From: Vibrio gelatinilyticus
GTDB taxonomy: Bacteria > Pseudomonadota > Gammaproteobacteria > Enterobacterales > Vibrionaceae
Length of the DNA: 64,000 bases
Assembly: GCF_022836845.1 (NCBI RefSeq)
Contig: NZ_JAJNNZ010000008.1
Coordinates: 124,001-188,000, forward strand
Direction: 5' to 3'
In this document: one piece after another, positions 15,408 to 24,229 of the stretch
Numbering within the stretch: position 1 is the first letter of the stretch
How the letters are laid out: the number at the start of each line of letters is the position of its first letter
Notes under the pieces: generated by a model
The model's input: only the letters and a program-made list of their open reading frames with translations
Databases searched by the model: none
What the model was told of the DNA's origin: nothing
Made by a program: the position numbers and the translations under genes

Positions 15408-16610
15408 ATGTCAGAAAGTAAAACAACAAAATTTGTCACCGCAGGTCGAGATAAAAAGTGGACAAAAGGCGTGGTTAATCCCCCTGTTCAGCGCGCTTCA
15501 ACCGTTGTCTTTAACACCGTAGCTGAAAAGCAACACGCGACCATTAACCGAGCAAACAAAACGCTGTTTTATGGGCGCCGCGGCACTACTACTCATTTTG
15601 CTTTTCAAGATGCTATGACAGAAATTGAGGGGGGCGCTGGCTGTGCACTGTATCCATGTGGTACGGCTGCCATTTCAAACTCAATACTTTCTTTTGTAGA
15701 AACTGGCGATCATATTTTGATGGTCGACACATGCTATGAGCCGACAAGAGACTTCTGCGACAAAATCCTTAAGAAAATGGGAATTGAAACAACTTACTAT
15801 GATCCGGTAATTGGTGCTGGTATTCGCGAATTAATTCGTCCAAATACCAAGATCCTATTTTTAGAATCCCCTGGCTCAATTACCATGGAAGTACAGGATG
15901 TACCCACCATGACTCGCGTTGCACACGAGCATGATGTGATTGTCATGTTAGATAATACTTGGAGTGCTGGTGTTGGTTTCTCTCCATTTGACTTTGGTGT
16001 TGATATCTCTATTCAGGCAGCGACCAAATACATCATTGGCCACTCCGACGTAATGCTTGGCACCGCTGTTGCCAATGAAAAGTGCTGGGACCAACTACGT
16101 GAACAGAGCTACCTTATGGGTCAGTGTGTTTCACCAGACGATGCATATTTAGGACTTAGAGGGATCCGTACTCTCGAACTACGTCTTAAGCAACACGCAG
16201 CCAACAGCTTAACGGTGGCCAACTGGTTACAATCTCGCCCTGAAGTAGATCACGTCCGTCACCCGGCGCTAGAAACGTGCCCTGGCAGCGAGTATTTTCA
16301 TCGCGACTTTAGCTGCGGCAACGGCCTATTCTCATTTGTGTTAAAAACCACTTGCCCTCAGGCAACAACCGCCCTGCTAGATGGCATGAAACACTTTAGT
16401 ATGGGGTATTCATGGGGCGGCTTTGAGAGCTTAATTTTGGCTAACGAGCCGAAAAGCTTTCACTCTTTAAGAACCGTTGCGAATCCAAACTTTGAAGGCA
16501 CATTGATTCGACTTCATATCGGGCTTGAAGATACTGACGATCTTATTGCCGATTTGGCTGCCGGGTTAGAACGTTACAACTCGGTTCTTCAAGAAAAGCT
16601 GCATGTATAG
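15408..16610 (+). CDS. metC: Cystathionine beta-lyase
   Basis: This PLP enzyme of methionine synthesis cleaves cystathionine to homocysteine, pyruvate and ammonia. The fold-type I Cys/Met metabolism signature is present: GRRGTTTHFAFQ (56-67), the cofactor-binding CGTAAISNSIL (84-94), the MLDNTWSAG Asp, and the Schiff-base Lys207 in QAATKYIIGHSDVMLG. The 400-residue length and the TKYIIGHSD motif separate it from MetB and gamma-lyases, which have SKYxxGHSD variants. Translation starts at ATG 15408 after AAGGACAGGGAA. There is no MetJ box that I can recognise upstream. It is monocistronic. Confidence 0.9.
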   Translation: MSESKTTKFVTAGRDKKWTKGVVNPPVQRASTVVFNTVAEKQHATINRANKTLFYGRRGTTTHFAFQDAMTEIEGGAGCALYPCGTAAISNSILSFVETGDHILMVDTCYEPTRDFCDKILKKMGIETTYYDPVIGAGIRELIRPNTKILFLESPGSITMEVQDVPTMTRVAHEHDVIVMLDNTWSAGVGFSPFDFGVDISIQAATKYIIGHSDVMLGTAVANEKCWDQLREQSYLMGQCVSPDDAYLGLRGIRTLELRLKQHAANSLTVANWLQSRPEVDHVRHPALETCPGSEYFHRDFSCGNGLFSFVLKTTCPQATTALLDGMKHFSMGYSWGGFESLILANEPKSFHSLRTVANPNFEGTLIRLHIGLEDTDDLIADLAAGLERYNSVLQEKLHV

Positions 16611-16638
16611 ACCTGCTTTATTTCTCAAATAACCACAG

Positions 16639-16668
16639 AAAAGCTCTAATGACTCATTAGGGCTTTTT
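16639..16668. terminator. Terminator between convergent metC and tag
   Basis: AAAAGCTCTAATGA (16639-16652) pairs with TCATTAGGGCTTTTT (16654-16668), with a one-base C centre. It ends in a T-run on the plus strand and an A-run at its foot that serves the minus strand. Confidence 0.8.
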
Positions 16669-16680
16669 GATTGGGTAATG

Positions 16681-17286
16681 CTAGCCGTCTTGCCATTGCA
16701 AGCCAAGATTTTCATAGCTATCAATGATCTTTTGTCTTCGATAGCAATCAACGCTGTGATCATTGATAAGCCCTGCAGCCTGCAAATGAGCGTACAATAT
16801 GGTAGAGCCAACAAACTTAAAGCCACGTTTCTTCATATCTTTGCTAAGTGCATCTGAAACCGGTGACGTCGCAGGGTAATCTTCAAGTGATGACCATTGA
16901 TTAACAATCACTCTGTTACCGACAAATCCCCAGATGTAATTTACAAAAGACCCAAACTCGCGCTGGATCTCTTGATAGCATTTCGCGTTATTTATCGTGG
17001 CACTGATTTTAGCTCGGTTACGTATTATCCCTGAGTCAATAACCAATCGAGCTTCATCTTCTTTGGTAAAACACGCGACTTTATCGACATCGAAATTAGC
17101 AAAGGCATTACGATAGCCTTCTCGTCGCTTTAGGATGGTGTACCAACTCAGACCGGCTTGTGCAGACTCTAGCACTAGAAATTCGAACATCGTTTTATCA
17201 TCCAAGACAGGAACGCCCCACTCCTTGTCATGATACTCCACATAGTCCGGCTTGCTTTCATCAAGCCAAGGGCAACGTTTGCACAT
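16681..17286 (-). CDS. tag: DNA-3-methyladenine glycosylase I
   Basis: This constitutive base-excision glycosylase removes 3-methyladenine from DNA. It has the zinc-snap ligands Cys5 and His19 at the N-terminus and His/Cys in NDHSVDCYR at the C-terminus. The catalytic-region acid is Glu40 in FLVLESAQAGLSW, and the base-pocket residues are in KRREGYRNAF. The 201-aa length is slightly above the E. coli enzyme (187 aa), with an extra tail after the second zinc pair. Monocistronic; the start ATG is 17286. Confidence 0.93.
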   Translation of the reverse strand: MCKRCPWLDESKPDYVEYHDKEWGVPVLDDKTMFEFLVLESAQAGLSWYTILKRREGYRNAFANFDVDKVACFTKEDEARLVIDSGIIRNRAKISATINNAKCYQEIQREFGSFVNYIWGFVGNRVIVNQWSSLEDYPATSPVSDALSKDMKKRGFKFVGSTILYAHLQAAGLINDHSVDCYRRQKIIDSYENLGLQWQDG

Positions 17287-17339
17287 TACTTTTCCTTAGA
17301 TAAATTAAAAGGCACGGCCCTTAGCCAGTGCCTCTGCTA

Positions 17340-20300
17340 TTAGTTGACTACTTTCACCCGATGAAATAATCGATACAAGACTGGCACAACAATCAAAGTA
17401 AGAACTGTGGCAAAGCCCAATCCAAACATAATGGTCACCGCCATGGGTTTAAAGAAGATATCTGGTAGCAGCGGGATCATCCCTAAAATTGTCGTTATCG
17501 CTGCCATACACACTGGACGCACACGACTCAGCGCCGCGTCGACAACAGCAAGATACGGTTCTTTGCCTGATTTGATCTCAATTTCAATTTGATCAAGCAA
17601 AACAATCCCGTTTTTCAGCAACATACCAGACAAACTCAAAAATCCAAGAAGCGCCATAAAGCCAAATGGTGTATTTAATGCGAGCAACCCCGTCGTTACC
17701 CCTATCACAGCCAAAGGCACCGTTAACCATACAATTAATGCCTCTTTCACTGCATTAAAAAGGAAAATTGTAATGAGGAACATAAACAGGTAGCCCATCG
17801 GCATCGTCTTAAATAGAGACTCTTGAGCATCATTCGATGACTCATACTCACCTCCCCATTCAACAAAATATCCTGGCGGCAATTCGATCGCTTCAACCAA
17901 AGGTTGAATTCGTTTTTGTAACGTTGACGCCGTCTCTTCACCCAGCAAATCTGGATCGGAAAAAACGGTCAGCATTCGCTTTCGGTTCTTACGTACAATC
18001 AGCGGGTCTTCCCAACGTAAATCATAACCTTGTGTCACTTGTTGGAAAGGAATAAACGCAGCCAATGATGGACTCCAAATTTTAAGACCCTCGATGTTTC
18101 TAATGTCTACACGCTCATCTTCCGGAGGCCTTGCCACGATAGGAAGTAACGTCGTGCCATCACGGTACAAGCCAACAGACTTCCCAGAAAATGAGGTCAT
18201 CAGTACATCATCAACATCCGACTTTGTGATGCCGTAACGTCTAGCCTGACTCTCGTTGAAAATAGGCTCCAACACCATAGTACGCTCACGCCAGTCATGA
18301 CGAATATTATGCGCTCCTGGATCTGCATACATGATGTCCATAATTTCTTTGGCGATACCACGCAACACCGTTGGATCAGAACCGACAATACGCGCTTCGA
18401 TTTTAGCACCACCACCGGGACCTAACTCTATCTGTTTAAGCTTGTAATTAATCTCAGGGAAGCTGTCACTCACGTAAACTCTAAAGCGCTTCATCAATGG
18501 TTCAAGCACCTCAAAACTGGTCACCCTAACAGTGATTTCACCGTATGCAGCGTAGCTTTTTTCTGGTGCGTAGGTCAGCATGAAACGCTGCAACCCTTTA
18601 CCCGCTGTTGTGGTAATGTGTTCGGCTTCTGGCTGGTCAGCCAACCAATTCTCAAGTACCTTAAGTTTGGTGTTAGTGGCTCGAATGTCTGTCCCTTCTG
18701 GCAACCATACATCGACCTGGAATATTGGTGTTGTTGACGATGGGAAAAACGCCTGCTTTACCTGAGTAAAACCATAGAGTGCAACAACCAAGCTCACTAG
18801 CAGCACCATCATTGTCATCCATGCTCGATGCATACAAAACTCTAAGAATCGACGATAAACGACAAAGACAAACCCGTTATAAGGATCGCTGCCTTCTCCT
18901 GATTGCGTATTCTTTTGTCCTTTAAAAAAGATGTCGGCAAAAAATGGTGTCAACGAGATGGCTGTAAACCAACTCAACATCAATGAGATAAGTAGCACCG
19001 AGAACAATGTCCCACAATATTCACCTGTTGAGTCTTCTGACAAACCGATAGGTGCAAAAGCAGTCACTGCAATGACCGTAGCACCAAGTAAAGGCCATTT
19101 GGTTTGGGTTACGATATCTGTCGCCGCTTGTAAACGGGTTCGCCCTTTTTGAGTACCTATCAATATCCCTTCTACCACCACAATGGCATTATCCACCAGC
19201 ATCCCTAAAGCGATAACTAAAGCACCTAATGAGATCCGCTGCAGATCGATCGCCATGTATTGCATAAAAATAAACGTGCCAAATACGGTAAGCAGCAATA
19301 TCAAACCAATTAAAAGACCAGAGCGTAATCCCATGAAAAATAGCAAGACAACAATTACAATCGCGACAGCCTGCCCTAGGCTGATTACAAAGCCTCGAAC
19401 TGACTTGTCAACTTCTTTGGGCTGGCTATAGATCTCTGAGATTTCGATCCCGATAGGCTGTTGGTATTTAAGCTCGGCCAATCGCCTATCTACACGTTTC
19501 CCCACCTCCACAACATTGACACCGCTGGCAAATGATATTCCGACATTAAGCGCGAGATCGCCGTTGAATGTTATGATGTTACTAGGAACTTCGACAAATC
19601 CACGTTTAATTTCCGCGACATCTCTAAGATAAATCAGTCCTGAAGAGCCACTCTCGTTAATGATCAAGTTGCCAAGTTCTGATACATCCGAGAATTCACC
19701 GGTTGGTTGGATACGAATATAGTCGTCACCAATTCTCGTAGCACCCGCGTCAGAGACCACGTTTTGGGTAGCAAGCAAATTGAATATCGTTTTTGGAGAA
19801 ATGCCAAGCGCACTCATGCGTTTGATTGAGATTTCGATGAAGACTTGTTCTTGCTGATGCCCTGAAACAGAGACCTTACTTACACCATCGATTAGCTCGA
19901 GTTCGCGCCGCAGGTAGTCCACATAGTCCAGGATCTCCTTGTAACTGTACCCTTCACCAGTTAAAGCCAGCAAAACACCGTAAACATCTCCAAAATCGTC
20001 TATAACCGTTGGCATTTGTACACCTGGAGGCAAAGAACCATTTAAATCATTCACTTTGCGTCGCAGTTCATCCCAAATCTGTGGGAGGTCATCAGGGCCA
20101 TAATTGTTTTTCATGGTCACGGTGATTTGCGACAAGCCTCGACTTGAAATGGAATTGACCTCGTCCACATAGGTTAGCTGTTGAATTGCTTTTTCTATGG
20201 GATACGTCACTTCTTCTTCTACTTGTTGTGGTGTTGCACCAGGGTAAGCGGTGACTACCATTGCATCTTTGATAGTAAACGCAGGATCTTCTAAGCGCCC

Positions 20301-20444
20301 CAAACCAAAGAAGGCTGACACGCCACCAATTAGGAAAATCAGAGAAACCATCCAGCTGATCACGCGGTTGCGGATAAAGTAGGCTGCAACACCCGTTATC
20401 TCATCGTCACTTTGAGGCTGCTTGCTTTGTTCTAGAGAACTCAT
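17340..20444 (-). CDS. vexK: RND efflux pump inner-membrane protein, VexK type
   Basis: This is a proton-driven HAE1-type RND pump of 1034 residues with the standard two-fold layout: one N-terminal span, a large periplasmic loop, six spans, and the same again. Conserved features visible are FFGLGRLEDPAF after span 1, ALGMLVDNAIVVVEG in span 4 with the proton-relay Asp, and GFLSLSGMLLKNGIVLLDQ in the matching span 10. It follows two adaptor genes with 4-bp overlaps, so the operon is adaptor-adaptor-pump. Gene order next to pspCBA matches V. cholerae vexIJK, where VexK works with TolC in bile and detergent resistance. The symbol rests on that synteny. Confidence 0.9.
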   Translation of the reverse strand: MSSLEQSKQPQSDDEITGVAAYFIRNRVISWMVSLIFLIGGVSAFFGLGRLEDPAFTIKDAMVVTAYPGATPQQVEEEVTYPIEKAIQQLTYVDEVNSISSRGLSQITVTMKNNYGPDDLPQIWDELRRKVNDLNGSLPPGVQMPTVIDDFGDVYGVLLALTGEGYSYKEILDYVDYLRRELELIDGVSKVSVSGHQQEQVFIEISIKRMSALGISPKTIFNLLATQNVVSDAGATRIGDDYIRIQPTGEFSDVSELGNLIINESGSSGLIYLRDVAEIKRGFVEVPSNIITFNGDLALNVGISFASGVNVVEVGKRVDRRLAELKYQQPIGIEISEIYSQPKEVDKSVRGFVISLGQAVAIVIVVLLFFMGLRSGLLIGLILLLTVFGTFIFMQYMAIDLQRISLGALVIALGMLVDNAIVVVEGILIGTQKGRTRLQAATDIVTQTKWPLLGATVIAVTAFAPIGLSEDSTGEYCGTLFSVLLISLMLSWFTAISLTPFFADIFFKGQKNTQSGEGSDPYNGFVFVVYRRFLEFCMHRAWMTMMVLLVSLVVALYGFTQVKQAFFPSSTTPIFQVDVWLPEGTDIRATNTKLKVLENWLADQPEAEHITTTAGKGLQRFMLTYAPEKSYAAYGEITVRVTSFEVLEPLMKRFRVYVSDSFPEINYKLKQIELGPGGGAKIEARIVGSDPTVLRGIAKEIMDIMYADPGAHNIRHDWRERTMVLEPIFNESQARRYGITKSDVDDVLMTSFSGKSVGLYRDGTTLLPIVARPPEDERVDIRNIEGLKIWSPSLAAFIPFQQVTQGYDLRWEDPLIVRKNRKRMLTVFSDPDLLGEETASTLQKRIQPLVEAIELPPGYFVEWGGEYESSNDAQESLFKTMPMGYLFMFLITIFLFNAVKEALIVWLTVPLAVIGVTTGLLALNTPFGFMALLGFLSLSGMLLKNGIVLLDQIEIEIKSGKEPYLAVVDAALSRVRPVCMAAITTILGMIPLLPDIFFKPMAVTIMFGLGFATVLTLIVVPVLYRLFHRVKVVN

Positions 20445-21523
20445 AATTTCGCCTCCTGCGATATTACTTCCACTGTCATACCTTCTCTTAATCTCGGCAC
20501 GCCCGCTGTCACGACACGCTCATTACTTTCTAAACCCTGTAGAATTTGTACTGTCGACTGTGACACCTTACCAGTGGCAACCTTTCGTTTCGATACCGTC
20601 TGCGTATCGTCGACAACCCATACAAATTTCTCATTATCTCTTAGAGAGTCTCCGTCAGCATTAAACAATGCACCAATAGGAACGGTCACACCAAGGTTGA
20701 TTTTCAGCCCGACATCTCTTGCTTTAGAAGTCACATCAACGGCCATACCATCCAAGATGAACTCCGTTTCTGGCATTGGCAGAACTAGAGTCACTGTAAA
20801 CGTGCCAAGGGCTGGATCCGGCTCCGTTGTATACTCTTTAACTTTCGCAATGTATTCATTGCCTGAGGGGACGCGCACAATGGACTCAATTTTAGCCAAC
20901 GCTTCAGGTGTTGGCTGATTTACCGAAAAACGGTCAGGAAGCTGCAGAACCACTTCGACTTCTTCCAAACTATGAATGTTAACCACCTGCTGTCCAACAA
21001 TGACATTCTCGAACTGTTCAGCCGATACTCTGGAAATAACCCCATCGACAGGGGCTTTTAGCTCGGTAAACGACAAGCGCAATTTAGCTAATTCCAATTC
21101 AGCTAATGCCATCGACCTTTGAGCGGCAATCTCATCAAATTGAGATTTAGCTAACAGTCCTTTTTTAACTAGAGGGCTCGAACGTCGGTACTGGCTATCT
21201 ATCACACTGTATCTGGCCTGAGCATTATCAACGTCCAATCGATAATCGGTAGGATCAAGCTTAGCCAGAACATCTCCCTTTTTGACAAAATCCCCCTCTT
21301 TTAGCTCAATTTGCAAGATTTCACCCGCAACACGAAAACTAAGGTGTGAGCGCTCAGCGGCATTAGCAACCGCTGGAAAATACAGGCGGTTTTTTAAATC
21401 AGAGATTCCCAACTCGGTGACTTTGACTTTTGGAACCTCATCTCTCACGCCAATTTCAGGCTTGCTACAGGCTATAAGAAATACCGAGCAAATAAGTGCT
21501 GCAGCGTACTTTGAAACACTCAT
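20441..21523 (-). CDS. vexJ: RND periplasmic adaptor lipoprotein, VexJ type
   Basis: This membrane fusion protein of 360 residues bridges the pump and an outer-membrane channel. Lipobox FLIACSKPE (Cys about 19) anchors it to the inner membrane. Hairpin and lipoyl halves are recognisable as LSFRVAGEILQIELKEGDFVKKGDVLAKLDPTDY (in part about 42-76) and APVDGVISRVSAEQFENVIVGQQV. It overlaps the pump gene by 4 bp and the other adaptor by 4 bp. It is related to, but clearly different from, the next adaptor, which suggests that the two form a mixed hexamer. The symbol is by synteny. Confidence 0.87.
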   Translation of the reverse strand: MSVSKYAAALICSVFLIACSKPEIGVRDEVPKVKVTELGISDLKNRLYFPAVANAAERSHLSFRVAGEILQIELKEGDFVKKGDVLAKLDPTDYRLDVDNAQARYSVIDSQYRRSSPLVKKGLLAKSQFDEIAAQRSMALAELELAKLRLSFTELKAPVDGVISRVSAEQFENVIVGQQVVNIHSLEEVEVVLQLPDRFSVNQPTPEALAKIESIVRVPSGNEYIAKVKEYTTEPDPALGTFTVTLVLPMPETEFILDGMAVDVTSKARDVGLKINLGVTVPIGALFNADGDSLRDNEKFVWVVDDTQTVSKRKVATGKVSQSTVQILQGLESNERVVTAGVPRLREGMTVEVISQEAKL

Positions 21524-22554
21524 AAGCCTCGCTCCTTAATCCATTCCCTAACTCGCATCCCCGCCGTCATACTTCGCACCCCAGAGATAATGATTTGGTC
21601 ACCATCCTCTAACCCCTCGATAATACGTCTTTGATCATCAAGCGATACGGCAACTTTTTCCACAATACCTTCATCTCCAACTCGCCAAACACACTCCTGA
21701 CCATCCTCTTCAAAAAGCGCAGTATTAGGGATAACCGTTGCTCCCGAGCCAGATGCAGACACAGAAACCTGGCCACTCATGCCCGGTAATATGCCAACAT
21801 CGCTCGGCCTTTCCATAATCATGGTTACTTTATACGCACCTGTGTTCGGATCAGCTTCCGTATCAATTTCTTGAAAAGTCAGTGGATAAGTATTGTTGGG
21901 TGCAGCATCAAAGATCATGTTGGCGTCAATTTCTGCTTTGGATTGCAGGCGGCTTAATAGCCTGTCAGGTAACTGAAATACCACTTTCATTAACGTATCG
22001 GACTGGATGTTCATCACCCCTTCTTTCGCCTGGACAAACTCAAAGTTATCTGCGGGAATAATCGAAATCGTTCCGTCATAGGGGGCGTATAAATTGGTGT
22101 AATCCAAATTGGCGCTGGCTTGAGACAGAGAAGCCCGGGCAGAGTTACGATTGGCTTTGGCTTGATCAAAATCCTGCTCTGAAACGACTTGATCTTTACG
22201 AAGTTTTAACGCCCTTTGATATTGAACATCTGCCAAGCGAAAAACTGCTTTGGCTTGTTTCTCCAACAAAGTGTATTCATCTGGATTTAACCGCGCTAAC
22301 AGCTGCCCTTTTTCAACCTTTTGCCCAGAACGGATGTCAATGCTCATCAATTGCCCCGGCACGCGAAACGCCAACACGGCGCGATCGCCTGCTTCAGACA
22401 CCGCTGGAAAGTCACGCTCAAACTTACTATTACCAACAGAAACAGAAAAGAGTTTGGCCGGCCTAGATTCTGGTTCGGGAACTGGTGGCGGCTCTTTTCC
22501 ACAGGCGGTCAATAAAGTGCATGCAACAGCGACACCAAACAACTTTCTATACAT
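21520..22554 (-). CDS. vexI: RND periplasmic adaptor lipoprotein, VexI type
   Basis: This is the second membrane fusion protein, 344 residues, first gene of the efflux operon. Lipobox LLTACGKEP gives Cys about 19, followed by a Pro-rich linker (EPPPVPEPES). The lipoyl motif VLAFRVPGQLMSIDIRSG and the matching YAPYDGTISIIPADNFEFV flank an alpha-hairpin. It overlaps vexJ by 4 bp. The upstream region has an imperfect dyad, ATGTTTTTTACGTCTTAAAAACAT (22567-22590), that may be an operator, and the psp terminator lies just beyond. No local regulator gene is present. The name is by synteny with V. cholerae. Confidence 0.87.
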   Translation of the reverse strand: MYRKLFGVAVACTLLTACGKEPPPVPEPESRPAKLFSVSVGNSKFERDFPAVSEAGDRAVLAFRVPGQLMSIDIRSGQKVEKGQLLARLNPDEYTLLEKQAKAVFRLADVQYQRALKLRKDQVVSEQDFDQAKANRNSARASLSQASANLDYTNLYAPYDGTISIIPADNFEFVQAKEGVMNIQSDTLMKVVFQLPDRLLSRLQSKAEIDANMIFDAAPNNTYPLTFQEIDTEADPNTGAYKVTMIMERPSDVGILPGMSGQVSVSASGSGATVIPNTALFEEDGQECVWRVGDEGIVEKVAVSLDDQRRIIEGLEDGDQIIISGVRSMTAGMRVREWIKERGL

Positions 22555-22670
22555 TGCAAATCATCCATGTTTTTTACGTCTTAAAAACATAGCTTACTCA
22601 GTCAAAAATTGCCAACGTGAAAAAAGTATAAGTGGTTAATAAATAGTTGGAAATTTTATAATGACCAAGA

Positions 22671-22699
22671 AAAAAAAGGCACCTTACGGTGCCATTTTT
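22671..22699 (-). terminator. Terminator of the psp operon
   Basis: GGCACC (22678-22683) pairs with GGTGCC (22688-22693) around TTAC, extended by A/T pairs. On the minus strand it is followed by eight T. It touches the pspC stop codon and separates psp from the vexIJK operon. Confidence 0.85.
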
Positions 22700-23088
22700 T
22701 ATAAATCCCTAAACTCTCGATTCACACGGAATGTCTCTGATGTGACATACGCTTCCATTTGTCTTACGTTATTCTCCATAGAATCTAGGTCTTGTGAGAT
22801 GGTTGCCAGTAGTTCTTTTGCCGTTTGGCCTTGTTTCCATGGCTTGCTCTTTAGTCGATGTTCTTGTTGATGCTTCATTTGTTCAACAAAGTTATCAGGC
22901 TGTTTTTCGACCATAAGGCTCATCGCAATGTAAGCCAAAATCACTAAAAAACTACCCCCTAGTAATGCGGCTGAAATCACTAATATACGAATTAACCACA
23001 CTTCAATACCAAAATAATTCCCCAATCCTGCGCATACACCGGTCAATTTACCATTCACAGGATCTCGATAAAGCTCCTTATGCATCAT
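22699..23088 (-). CDS. pspC: Phage shock protein C
   Basis: PspC is an inner-membrane sensor that, with PspB, releases PspF from PspA when the membrane is stressed. The PspC domain is at the N-terminus (KELYRDPVNGKLTGVCAGLGNYFGIEVWLIRI), followed by one or two spans (VISAALLGGSFLVILAYIAMSLMV in part) and a cytoplasmic coiled-coil tail. I start at ATG 23088 (129 aa) because GGAGA lies seven bases upstream. The start overlaps the pspB end by 11 bp, giving translational coupling. Confidence 0.92.
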   Translation of the reverse strand: MMHKELYRDPVNGKLTGVCAGLGNYFGIEVWLIRILVISAALLGGSFLVILAYIAMSLMVEKQPDNFVEQMKHQQEHRLKSKPWKQGQTAKELLATISQDLDSMENNVRQMEAYVTSETFRVNREFRDL

Positions 23089-23314
23089 GGTTGCTTCTCC
23101 AATTTGGTGATTCAGCATCAAGGATCCTTTCTAGGTTTTCTACTCGCTGCTTCATTTGCTCTGCTTTTTTTGCCAGGTGCTGAAGCTCTTGATGTTCATC
23201 GCCCGATAAGCCAGTTTCCGCCTTGCGTTTACTTCGATAGTGCAGAAAAAGCCATAATGGGGCTACGAAAATAAGAAAAACAATTACTGGTCCTGCAATA
23301 AAAAAAGATGACAT
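23078..23314 (-). CDS. pspB: Phage shock protein B
   Basis: This is a 78-residue protein with one N-terminal span (FIAGPVIVFLIFVAPLWLFL) and a cytoplasmic heptad-like helix (HLAKKAEQMKQRVENLERIL). The layout, length and position between pspA and pspC are those of PspB, which relays envelope stress with PspC. It overlaps pspC by 11 bp and follows pspA by 20 bp. Confidence 0.92.
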   Translation of the reverse strand: MSSFFIAGPVIVFLIFVAPLWLFLHYRSKRKAETGLSGDEHQELQHLAKKAEQMKQRVENLERILDAESPNWRSNHDA

Positions 23315-23334
23315 TCTTTCCCCCTAAATCATGG

Positions 23335-24006
23335 TTATTTTTCGTTCTTCTTCATCTGCTCTTTGAGTTTCGATAGCTCTTTCTCTATTTCATCTTGAGC
23401 CTGTAACTCTGCGAACTCTTGATCGAGTGATTTCGCATTACCTGACTGAGAGTACAAATCTGCTTCAGCTTCAAGCTCATCGACCTTGCGGGAGTATTGT
23501 TCAAACTTAGCCATTGCCTCATGTGTACGGCTGGTATGCAGATGCTTTTGGACATCACGACGATTATGAGCGGCTTGGTTTCGGATCAACAGAGCCTGTT
23601 GTTTCGCTCGAGTTTCAGCAATTTTCGTTTCAAGTTTGGCAATTTCACTGGTCAGTTTTTCAATGGTTTCGGCAACTAAGGTTTGTTCATCATGCAAACC
23701 TTTGATGATTTTCTCAAGTTTTTGCTTTTCAATGAGCGCGGCTCGCGCCAAGTCTTCACGCTGCTTAGTAATCGCCAAGCTGGCTTTCTGTTGCCACTCT
23801 GAAATTTGGTCTTCCATCGCCGACACTTTTCTCGCCAACTCTTTTTTGTCAGCGATAGCTTTCGCTGAGTTAGTGCGAACTTCTACAAGCGTGTCTTCCA
23901 TTTCCTGAATTATTAGGCGGATCATTTTTTCAGGATCTTCTGCCTTGTCCAATAAAGCGCTAATGTTTGAGTTGACGATGTCAGCAAAGCGAGAAAAAAT
24001 ACCCAT
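23335..24006 (-). CDS. pspA: Phage shock protein A
   Basis: PspA is a peripheral membrane protein of the ESCRT-III/Vipp1 superfamily. It inhibits PspF in resting cells and, under stress, oligomerises on damaged membrane to limit proton leakage. The 223-residue sequence opens with GIFSRFADIVNSNISALLDKAEDP, the membrane-binding amphipathic helix and first turn, and is otherwise almost wholly coiled coil. It is first in pspABC, behind a sigma-54-like promoter. No loss of the N-terminal PspF-interaction region is visible. Confidence 0.95.
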   Translation of the reverse strand: MGIFSRFADIVNSNISALLDKAEDPEKMIRLIIQEMEDTLVEVRTNSAKAIADKKELARKVSAMEDQISEWQQKASLAITKQREDLARAALIEKQKLEKIIKGLHDEQTLVAETIEKLTSEIAKLETKIAETRAKQQALLIRNQAAHNRRDVQKHLHTSRTHEAMAKFEQYSRKVDELEAEADLYSQSGNAKSLDQEFAELQAQDEIEKELSKLKEQMKKNEK

Positions 24007-24099
24007 GATAGTTCTCCTAATTGATGTTCAAGGTTACAACGAATAGCACATTTGCATGACAGGAGGTCATTTCTGGCTATTCATATATATTCTGTTCCA

Positions 24100-24116
24100 T
24101 CCAAATACCGTGCCAA
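24100..24116 (-). promoter_or_regulatory. Sigma-54-like promoter of pspABC
   Basis: On the minus strand the sequence TTGGCACGGTATTTGGA matches the -24/-12 consensus TTGGCAC-N5-TTGCA except for G in place of C in the -12 element. It lies about 95 bp upstream of pspA, and the divergent pspF encodes the activator expected to use it. The AT-rich stretch between 24117 and 24200 would hold the PspF and IHF sites. Confidence 0.7.
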
Positions 24117-24229
24117 GTAGTTTAGTTGATATATATCAATTAATTAGCTCAATTTATATTCGATTTTTATATACTATGCTAAGCTTGATTACCAACATTT
24201 GGTAATTTAAACCAACAGTAGAGTATCTA

